From positions 124,001-188,000 of the forward strand of contig JAQGEQ010000079.1 of the NCBI GenBank assembly GCA_034620365.1: 64,000 nucleotides of DNA, read 5' to 3'. This stretch comes from Pegea sp. RAD2-039. Its lineage: Eukaryota > Chordata > Thaliacea > Salpida > Salpidae. Each line of letters starts with the position of its first letter. The stretch's first letter is position 1. Of the stretch, positions 54,624 through 64,000 are shown piece by piece. The translations under genes and the position numbers were made by a program. The notes beneath the pieces are model-generated. The model saw only the letters and a program-made list of their open reading frames with translations, was not told the DNA's origin and ran no database searches.

Positions 54624-57600
54624 GTATTTCTAAGTTTTCAATTTGCTTTTATTTATTATTAATAAGATTTTATTTGGTTTGTGACGGAAATTTTTATTCA
54701 AAAATCTAGCAACATCTTTTTTTCAAAACTTTCAAATCCAACTTTTTTAATCGATTATTTCCAAGCACAAATCCTTCATAAGTTTTGTTTGTATTTCAGC
54801 TAAAAAAAAAACTTTTTTTTGAAAGTTTATCAAAAAGTTTTTACATAAAACTCATATAAGACTTGTTTATTTACGTGAATGTCAATTTTTTTCGTTACTA
54901 TCCGCTGAATTTTCTCTCAAACTTTTCTATTTAATCTACCTTCAGATTATGATTGAAGAACATAAAAAATTAAGTCGCAAGATAACCACTTCGCCCATTC
55001 ATGAATTGGATAAGCAAGGCCAAAAGCTGTTGAAACGCATCAATGGTAGCGCACTAAACTGTGATTCAGATAGCGGTTTTTCAGGTATGCTGCAACATTT
55101 AATGCTGAAATTTTCATCTTGTACAATTTAAATTACTTGTAAAATGTTTTGTAGCAAGTAAGTGAAAGTTGAAGTAACTTTGATAAATCGACAACAAAAA
55201 GATCAAATGTTTAAATCTTTTGAGACTGTTTGCTTTTTTTGTCGTCTTATACGAGAGCAAAAAGCTTAGGCATGTTGAAAACAAGATAAGAGCTTGACTT
55301 TTCAATTTTATCTTGTTTGTTATCTTACTGTTAATCACAAAGATTTTATTCTTGAAAATTTTTTACATCAGCTGATCAAATGTTTGTTTTTCTGTAAATT
55401 TAAATAGATTTCATCCAAAACTTCTATTTCTTCCTCTGCAACATTAAAAATAAGAACTAAAAGCTTCGAAACTTGAAGTTTTTATCAAAAATTTCACTTA
55501 ATTTCTATATAAGAACCAAAATCTTTTCATCCAATCGCTGTTCACTAAACTGAAAGGGTCTTTTCTCCTTACTAAACTGCTTCCACCGGAATATCCTGTT
55601 GTAAAAATAAACATCATTTGATCTTAGGGAGCACAGGAGGAGCAGGACTTTCCGGAAACGCAGATTTCCAAAGCGCTGCTCCTCGTATCCATAGTTTAAA
55701 CGAGAAACTGCACGAAACTTATCAGGAACTGAAAACGATGTGGCAGAACAAGAAAGTGAAATTGGAACAATGTTATCATCTCTGTGTCTTCCAATTAGAC
55801 GCTAATAAGGTCTTCATCTCAATAAAGTCCTCCAAATCTTACTCCTTTTTCTACAGATGTTTGATTGGATCAAACAGAATCATCTTCACTTTGTGTCTTC
55901 CTGTATTGAAATTGGATCTAATCAAAGAGATGCGATTGATCTTCAAGAGAATCATCGTAACTTCACTACCAACTCCATGGTTTCTATCACATGCTGTCAC
56001 GTGACTAGTGACGTCATCACCATCTGTTTCAACAGAACGTCTACATGAATGTACATCGAGTGATGCTGCACGCAAATCGGATGCTGGAATCAGGTCATTA
56101 TGCTGCAGATGATATCAGAGCAATCTCAAATAGTCTTGATTGTGATTGGAAGCATTTTGCGTATTCACTCGATAAACGAAGGTATTTTGTGTTTGAACTT
56201 TGTTGGGATCTTATTCCCTCTTTAATTGCTTCTTTGATCATCTCACTTATCGGACTTTTTCTTATTTTTGTGACTCACTTGATATCTAATTCTGAAATGA
56301 TGAAAGAATTTTGTTTTATTCTTAGCAAATAATTTATCGAAGTTTAAGTAAACTCGTTCAATGTTTGCTTTTTGACAAAACTTTCTAAATATACAATTTC
56401 ACTTTTAATTAACTTCTTCTCTTTAGTATGAAACTTTCCACTTGTTAATAAACTCTATTTTGTGATTGTTGATTTAATAATTTGTTGCTATCTGTTTTTT
56501 TTAATAAGATTTTATCATTGAATGTAAATCTTTTGCTTTTAGATAATAGGAGGTTATTTGTTTTTTTAAGAATTTATTTCAAACTTTTAACTTACATTAA
56601 ACTTTCATCATCAAAATTTCAAAACATTTCTATCAATGAAAATTGGCGCTAAAAATTTCCAATATGATAAAAATAGTTAAAAAAAAACATTTGAATGAAT
56701 AACGTTTTGAAATTGTAATTCGATTTTGATATGGAGTACCATCAACTTATTTTTCTTTTCAACAACAGATTCTGACATTTAAATTCTAGATATTTTACCG
56801 TCTCTAACGCTAACAGAAAATTTCCTTCTGTTATTGTTAGCTACAAAATATTTTCAGTTTGTTTCCAATTATTCATAATTGAAAGAATTTCAAAGATTTT
56901 TTTTGATAAAAGTTAAAATCTTCTTAATTCCATCAGAAACTTTCAATAAAAACTTTCTTTCAAAATCAAACTGATTACCAATTAATTAAAGACTTTAAAA
57001 CCGTTTTTGGATTTAAATTGATGTCATTAAAAATGTCATTTTAACTTATCTACAAAATTGATAACCAATCACAATTGATAATTATAGGATTAATTCTATT
57101 AGATCTTCCTCAACCAGTTGCCATCAATATTTAACTTTCACAACATCCAACCATTAACTCATCCAGTAGCTTCAACATGTGAATAATTTATTGCTTTTTT
57201 AGTTGTACTAGACATAGGTCGATTATGGAAGTAAAAACTCCAAGAAAATAACTCTTGCTTTCTACTCAACAGTCAACTACTCAAGCTTGCGGTAGCTTTT
57301 TATCAACGAGTTGAATCTTATATCTCTGGAACTCGAGAATGGAAGTATGAGTGTAATAGTGATGAACGATATCCTACTGAAGCTGATACTACAGTTGCTT
57401 CTATAGCAGTCTTGGAACAAAGTCTTCAGAAGCATGCTGATTTATATGAGAAGATAACTAAAGCGCATTCTGAGGTTGTTTATGTTTGAGATTGAAATAA
57501 TTACCACATCTGTTTGATAACTTTCAAATACTTCTTGAAATTGTTTATTCAATTAGATGGTTGAGTGGTATAATCCTCTAACGAGCTATATCAGTCATTT

Positions 57601-60600
57601 TATTTGACGGCTTTGTCTAATTAAACTCATTTTTTTTGCTATGAACAAACTTAATTACTTTCCATTTAACATTATCCTAGTAGACAATTAAAAGCTTTTT
57701 TAATAAATCGGCAAAAAATGTCAACTTAAATTGTTGAAGAAAGCACAAATTGATTTCTCAAATTTATTTTTGAAACATTTTTTTGATTACATCAGAAAAT
57801 GAAGCTTGTGATTATCAAATGTTTAGTTGACTTTTCAAGATGACCGAAAAAAAAGTTAACCTTTACTTAACATTAAAAAAGCTTTCTAGTTGTCATCAAA
57901 ACAACCCGAACCAACAATTCCAACTTTTTCATGTTCCATCTCTAGTCTGAAACTAATATTTCATCTAAATCAAACCCTGTTCAAAGTTTTTATTTCTTTT
58001 ATTTGTCAAAGGTTTAAATGATTGATGTGGTTTTCAAGTACTTGCTTCATACAACATGTCTACTTTGTTTGATTGAATACTACAAATATGATAAAACGAA
58101 CAAAATTTCCATCATAACTTTTATAAACAACTTCTTTTAATAAAGGTCCGAGACTACAGTCGAGACTTGTTAGAGTTTCTACAAAAGCCATCTGAGATGG
58201 TAGGTAGCAGTAGCAACGACATCATCACTTCAATGGTTGATTATACGAACACATCTCAGCAAGTACTTGATAATATACATGAGGTTCATTTATCTTTTTT
58301 ATTTTTATCTAAAAGTCTTTGATATTTTTCTAACTTCTTTTAAATTTTATTTCATTTGATAATCTACTTTTTCAACAACAGAATTTTGTATTTGATTTTT
58401 ACAATAAACTTTCACTTTTATTGATTATGAAAGTTTAGATTTTTAAATTGGAAACACTGTTTGTTTTTAGTATTTCTAATTTAATAATAGTTGTCAGTTT
58501 ATAGAGCTAAGATCAACTTAAACCTGAAGTTTGTCACTAGAGGTTCAAGTTTTAATCGATATTTCAAACTTGACAATTAAATTATTTATTAATTTGATAA
58601 CGCAGATATTGGCATCGAAAACCCTTCATTTGAAATTGTATTTTTCGTTTTAAATCTTAATCGATGAAGTAAACTAATGTTTTTTTGAAACTAAATATTT
58701 ATTTTTACGACAACTTGACAACTTTTTAGGTTTTTCTTTATAACCGTGAAGTTGAAAAACATTGGAATGAAAGGAAATCATCCCTAATGCAGAAACATCA
58801 ACTCCGGATTTATGAGAATGATGTCCAACAGGTAACAGTTCCTCTTCTATCTTCTTCAGCTTCAAATTTAATTCTTTTTACATTAAATTCAGATGATTAT
58901 TTACAACTGATTTGTGTTTAAGCCACTTTTACCTCCTACTACAGGTTCTCCAGTGGATTACTGAACATGGCGAAACCTTTTTAGCTAAGTACACTACTAT
59001 CGGAAAATCTCTACATAGAGCTCAACTGCTTCGAAAGCGTCATGATGACTTTGAAGATGTTGCTCAGAATACATACACAAACGCCGAGAAGTTGTTAGTG
59101 GTTGCCGAGCAACTAGCCCAGAATGGTGACTGTGATCCTCATGAAATTTTTCAGGTACAATTTGTTAAAACGCCAAAATAGTGCTGATTGAAATTTCAAT
59201 GATATATTTGCTGTTTCTGACAAATCTCAGCCTCTTAGATCAAATCTCAACTTCTAATCTGTGTCTTTAGGTTGCTCAGAACTTGGAGGAGCAAGTCCGG
59301 GACTTTGTGCGGCGTGTGGACAAGCGGCGAGTTATTTTGGACAAGTCGGTGACCTTTAATACTAACTTGACAGAGGTAGGGACGACAGGTAGTGGTCAGG
59401 TGACTACTTGACTAATTTCTATCAGCTATGGAATGGATACGAGACTGCTCGGAATGAAACTTACGAAGAAGATGTAGCGGATACACTAGAGGGCGCTGAA
59501 GAGCGAGTGAAACGCTTTGCTCACCACCGGAGGGCGCTAGTGGTTGCCTTTTGTAATTGTCAGAAAGAAGCAAAAAGTCTTCTTCATCACTTAAGGTCGC
59601 TCTTTCGTGCTCTTATCACGTGACGTCATGATTCGATCTTCAGATGTGCGAGTATAGAAGATAGCAAACGAGACTCATCAAATTCGATTGGACATCTTGA
59701 GAGTGTTCTTCGTACTTTGAATGTGGAACAAAATGCTTTCGATGACTTTTGTAGCGATCATGAACTTCGTCTCGATTTCGGACTTCAATTTCGCTACTTT
59801 GAACGCGATGCCAGCGAGGTAAGATCTTCATCCTGATCTTTCTGATCTCAATCCTGAAACTCTTCCTAGACGCTAATTTCGATGGAAAATTGGGCTGAAG
59901 ATATGAACTACGGAATTCAGATCTGTATCTCAGAATTGATGAGGATGCAGGACTCTAGTGAAGTTGAGAAGATCTATCTTCACGAGAATCTCAAATCGGA
60001 GCAACTTCTCAATCGAGTCCAACAAATCTGCACAAAAGCTCAAGAGTTACTTCTACAAGCAGATCATTCTGGTGAGTGACGTCATCAGCGTGACGTCATC
60101 GTGATCTTGTCGTCATCAGATCTCTCAGAATTAAGTTGTGATGGAGAGTTTCCTGTGAGTGGAAGAATCCGAGAGTTAAGGGACATCACTCAAAAAAGAA
60201 TCCATGAATTAAATGTCCTGATGTACAAGCATCGTGCCAAGTTGGAAAGATTGATCCGTTTGAAGAGGATGCAGATGCACGCGGAACAGGTGACTCTCTC
60301 ATCTTTATTTAATCTTTTATTGATCTGTGATTGATCAGATGGGAGAGATTATTCGATCTTGTGAAGAAAACATCTCTCGGATGAGTTTGCTCATCAACAA
60401 CCAGCAACAAGTTCAAGAATTTCATAAAGCGCATGAACGATGTTGCCGTGGAAACATCGATAAGACGCGACGCGGCGTTGGTCAATTACAAGAAGAAGTA
60501 TTGACACTGCGAGTTGATGGAGTTGGTAGTCAGGAATTGATTGATGTAGCTTGTGAGCTAGATGAAAGATTGAGGAGTAAATGGGAGATACTGGCAAGAC

Positions 60601-63600
60601 ACGACCAAGAAAGAACTGCTCTTCTTGGATCGGCGTTTCAGTTTTACCGGAAAGCTCGAGAGGTTGGTTCGGTGGTGTTAACTAGTTACCATTAAACTAA
60701 TTAGTTACCATTATTACTAGTTTACTAATTAGTTACTAGTTTACTAATTAGTTACTAGTTTACTAATTAGTTACTAGTTTACTAATTAGTTACTACTAAT
60801 TAGTTACTAGTTTACTAAGTTACCAGTTTACTAATTAGTTACTAGTTTACTAGTTAGTTACTAGTTTACTAACTAGTTACTAGTTTACTAATTAGTTACT
60901 AGTTTACTAGTTACTAGTTTACTAATTAGTTACTAGTTTACAGTTTACTAATTAGTTACCAGTTTACTAATTAGTTACTAGTTTACTAATTAGTTACTAA
61001 CTAGTTACTAGTTTACTAATTAGTTACTAGTTTACTAATTAGTTACTAGTTTACTGAGTTATTTTTTTACGTTTACTAGTTAGTTACTAGTTTACTAACT
61101 AGTTACTAGTTTACTAATTAGTTACTTTTACTAATTAGTTACTAGTTTACTTTAGTTAAGTTTACAACAATATCAGTCTAAATCGAAGAATGGAATGAAA
61201 AGAGTGACTTCGACCGGATGACAGGTGAAGATAATAAGATCTTCATCACCAGCTGATCTTCATCATGTTGTGATGCAGCTCTTCACAAGGATCAGAAGAC
61301 TAGATTTCTGCAAGCTTGTACATATGTTCGTAAATTAGCAAAAGAATTCCAAAAACACATCAAACGATCAGTCTCATATCATCCTAATGATCAGTTTGTC
61401 ATTGATCTTAAATCTGCATCTGATTCTCCACTCTCACTAGATCGAGTCATCACTCGTGAGTCCTTATCTGCATCCCTATCTTCGTCTGATCTTCCTCTTT
61501 TCAGGAATTCTTGAAGATTTGCTTCAACGTGAAAATCAGGTCTTGAATTTATGGGCCAGCAAACATTCGTTGTTAGATCGATGTCAGTGGTACAGATCTG
61601 TGGTCCAGAACATGCTAGTGTGGCTTCAAACCACTGGTTTGTAGTCCTACAAACATTTTGGCGTTTTTCGTTTATGGCCTCGATGTTTTAGGTGATCCTT
61701 ATCTCTCTTCGTTTTCATCTCGCGTTCATCAGCTAGAAGACGATCCAGAAAAGAAATCGAAGATGCTAGAAGATCACAAGGAACTTACCGAGAAAGCAAA
61801 GGTTGTCGAAATAATATTTGGAAACTCTTTTTTTCGTTAACTGAATTGTTATTAGAATCGAATTGAAATTTTTGATGTTCAGTGGATGACATTGGTGCAG
61901 GAAGCTTCTCAAATCCACAACTTTGCTCACTCATATGCTAAAGCAGTGAAGAATCGGTTCGAACATCCAACTTTGTGTCTTATTTAACTCTTTTTTGCTC
62001 ATCTTTGCAGTTATGATGAGTTTCTTCGGTGTATGAACATTCACTTGAAGGCGCTAATGAGTAACGCGTCAAATTTGCGAGAAGAAGATAAAAGTTCGTC
62101 AACTGGTGAGCTTTTTCATCATTTTATCATTCTTCTGTGTAAAGATCACGTGACATTTTTCGGCAATTGTTTCATCATCGATATTTCCTTATAATTAAAA
62201 AAACTTCTAAAAGATCTAAAAAGTGATTTTTGCGATAGAGCGCCATCTAGCGGTTCGATTTTCACTGAAATTATTAAAAAATAACTTCAAAATTGAACGT
62301 GATATCCAAAAATGATCAATTTTTTTGCTTCTTTTGATATTATTTGTAAACTGAATTCATCTAAACATCTGATTTTGTTGAAAAACCAGAAAAATGTGAA
62401 GCAATTGGTGAAGAAATAGCAAATGTGGCTTCTTCATCCGATCCTGTAGATGAAAAACTAATCAAAAAACGAAATTTTATCATGAAGGAGTTGCTGGAAA
62501 CAGAACATCGGTGCAAATAAGTGATTCTAAACATTTCAAATCTTTTCAAATATCTTTTTGATGTAGATATGTTCAAGATTTAGGAGATTGCATCAATTTT
62601 TACATGAAAGAATTAAATGAAGATAATATAGATGTCCCAGAAGTAATTCGTAACTCACAACAAGTGATCTTTGGAAATATGATTGAGTTACACGAGTTCC
62701 ACAGGTGCCCCTATCCCCGCGTCTCTTCATCTATTTGTTCTTCATCTTCTTCATTTCATCAGCAACATCTTCGTGAAAGAATTAGAAAAATACAAACAAC
62801 TTCCAGAAGATCTGGGACATTGTTTTGTTACTTGGTCCTCCAAATTTAGTCTATATGTGAAATATTGTCAAAATAAACCAATATCCTTAGAGGTTGGTGA
62901 ATTCTGCTGGTTTTTATTTCAACTTAATGGTAGTTTAGATATCAACTTACCATAAATACCAATTAGTTGGTAGTGATGAAGTAATTGAAGGTTTGTTCAG
63001 TTTATAGTGAAAAATGCCGGCGACTTCTTTGATCAAATACAAAAGAAGAAGCAATTAAGTGAATCTATCAACTCGTATCTAATCAAACCCATTCAACGAA
63101 TCACTAAATATCAACTTCTACTGAAAGTAAGTTTCTAAACCATCTAAGCTTGATGTAGTTCTTCTCAAATTTCATGAAATCCACTTAAAATGATTTCTTG
63201 AAAAGCTTTAAGTGCCAGCTGAATGTTTTCACCCACCTAGTTCGTCACTTGTAATTCGAGATGCTTTTTGACATGTCGCCAAGCAACATGACGTCATTGC
63301 AGGAGCTTGCATCTTGCTGTAAAAGTGAAAAAAGTGAAATCCATGATGGTTTAGAAGTGATGTTATCGGTTCCCAGAAAAGCTAATGATGCTCTTCATCT
63401 GACGATGATGAGTGGTTTCCATGACAACATCAGTAACGAGGGAGACGTTGTCGTTCAAAACTCTTTCCAGGTTTTTTTGATTTTCTTTAAAAGTGCCCTT
63501 AACGCCCTCAATAAAAATTTCCAGGTGCTGGACACCAAACAACTGATCCGTAAAGAGCGGGATCGACATCTCTTCCTCTTTGAACTATCGCTCATCGTTG

Positions 63601-63953
63601 CTAAGGAGAATGTTGATAGCAACGGGAAGATGAAGTACTTCTTTAAAAATAAATATTTGGTGAGTGATCCTAGAGATGATCTCCATCATGTGTCTCATAC
63701 TCTTTGAATCAGCTCTCAGATTTGCGACTCCAAGATCCTAATAACGAAGCTGATGATAGTTGTAAGATCACAATCTGTGTTGGAAGATCTGAGAAGTTGA
63801 TTATTAAGGCTCAATCTTTAAAGATCAAACAAGTAAAGAGTCCTTCATCTGAATCATCAGCTTTTGATCTTTTTGATATTTCAAGGAATGGAAAGAACGC
63901 TTATCTGAATTGATTCCAACTGAATCAAACAATTTCGGCAAATTCTCGAAAAG
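53105..63953 (+). CDS. TRIO: Trio/Kalirin Rho guanine-nucleotide exchange factor (5' part; continues past the window)
   Basis: Large cytosolic RhoGEF acting at the membrane in axon guidance, neurite growth and cell migration. Its first DH-PH activates Rac/RhoG. 32 exons are visible, about 1543 codons: Sec14 (residues 1-202), spectrin repeats (about 203-1207), DH (about 1231-1405) and PH (about 1420-1540). The last exon ends at a GT donor (63954), so SH3 and any second DH-PH or kinase parts lie to the right. Diagnostic matches: [67 protein letters not shown]. The start at 53105 gives [19 protein letters not shown], in line with the family. Exon 9 has one extra T relative to the expected frame (57296-57301), and the exon 18/19 junction is uncertain; both are listed as findings. 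Trio versus Kalirin cannot be split, since most invertebrates have one gene for both. Confidence 0.95.
54946..62105 (+). other. Trio exons 5-24: spectrin repeats
   Basis: Exons: 54946-55084, 55628-55809, 55857-55979, 56036-56181, 57272-57474, 58146-58283, 58730-58831, 58945-59154, 59271-59375, 59426-59595, 59644-59818, 59870-60071, 60120-60289, 60339-60666, 61189-61224, 61279-61455, 61505-61636, 61692-61801, 61883-61956, 62011-62105. Each repeat has the helical pattern with a W after 'L..F..D' ([17 protein letters not shown]). Length and order match the 8-9 repeats of human TRIO. Phases agree at all junctions except inside exon 9 and around exon 19. Introns shorten to about 45-60 bp in the 3' half. 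Confidence 0.88.
60678..61165. repeat. Minisatellite (about 19-bp unit) in Trio intron 18
   Basis: About 480 bp made of imperfect copies of TTAGTTACTAGTTTACTAA. The unit shrinks or grows in places by loss of TTACTAATTAG or similar segments, giving on the order of 25 copies. The unit contains ACTAGT and CTAATTAG palindromes, and the reverse complement of GTTACTAGTTTAC is nearly itself, so both strands can form hairpins. It fills almost the whole 522-bp intron 18, whereas neighbouring introns are about 40-60 bp. Recent tandem expansion inside a compact gene is the simplest reading. Confidence 0.92.
62390..63953 (+). other. Trio exons 25-32: first DH-PH (RhoGEF1) module
   Basis: Exons 62390-62510, 62567-62704, 62763-62892, 63001-63126, 63303-63470, 63525-63659, 63713-63832, 63886-63953. 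The DH domain opens with [18 protein letters not shown] and has [52 protein letters not shown] and [19 protein letters not shown]. These carry the conserved Glu in the first helix and the [10 protein letters not shown] segment that contacts the GTPase. The PH domain follows ([20 protein letters not shown]; final helix [11 protein letters not shown]). All introns are 42-284 bp and in phase. Confidence 0.94.
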
Positions 63954-64000
63954 GTAATCCTCCTAGCCGGAGGAGACTCCTTTCATCTCAACATCTGATG

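Noticed and set aside
60678-61165. A CRISPR-like array
   Set aside because: Units are contiguous and degenerate with no unique spacers, and they lie in an intron of an animal gene.

Overview
This window is animal (metazoan) nuclear DNA. It is very AT-rich, its genes have many GT-AG introns, and it uses the standard genetic code. Trio/Kalirin, an LL5/PHLDB protein, an SLC22 transporter and rhodopsin-class GPCRs together point to Metazoa. The phylum cannot be settled from sequence alone. Two traits stand out: the 3' halves of the long genes have very short introns (about 40-60 bp), and many 5' splice sites keep little beyond GT.

Layout, left to right. (1) 0.7-8.4 kb: a small cluster of related class A GPCRs, with a decayed copy (about 0.74-1.01 kb, -), one intact 4-exon gene (3434-4805, -) and one intact 4-exon gene (6948-8373, +). 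The two intact genes are head to head, and both carry F-R-F where D-R-Y is expected. (2) 11.0-15.3 kb: a 15-exon SLC22 organic-ion transporter (+) with a tRNA-derived SINE in intron 9. (3) 17.9-20.1 kb: a 7-exon ELOVL6-type very-long-chain fatty acid elongase (-). (4) 20.1-30.4 kb: a 10 kb gene desert with one promoter-like motif cluster and one unexplained exon-like ORF. (5) 30.4-38.4 kb: a 26-exon PHLDB/LL5 protein (+). (6) 40.0-41.2 kb: an intronless NSUN5 rRNA cytosine methyltransferase (-), divergent from (7) 43.0-46.1 kb: a 3-exon WIPI1/2 (Atg18-type) PROPPIN (+). (8) 46.1-53.1 kb: intergenic DNA holding a worn LTR-retrotransposon fossil (48.0-49.9 kb) and a possible orphan exon. (9) 53.1 kb to the right edge: Trio/Kalirin (+), with 32 exons visible (Sec14, spectrin repeats, first DH-PH); the gene runs off the window.

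I reconstructed the multi-exon genes by hand from splice sites, reading phase and remembered family sequences. SLC22 (564 aa), ELOVL (301 aa), PHLDB (1063 aa), WIPI (363 aa) and both GPCRs (380 and 384 aa) all close as intact frames with consistent intron phases. Trio has two problem spots. Exon 9 has an apparent one-base frame break at a run of six T, and exon 19 has an uncertain acceptor next to a minisatellite that fills intron 18.

The genes are not an operon and share no single pathway. PHLDB (cortical microtubule anchoring) and Trio (Rac/Rho activation) both act at the cell cortex, but their proximity may be chance. I found no CRISPR array, ordinary tRNA or rRNA gene, and no clear new multi-gene system. 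The best leads are the F-R-F receptors, the relaxed 5' splice sites, the Trio minisatellite and frame break, and repeated TGACGTCA octamers in and around the compact genes.
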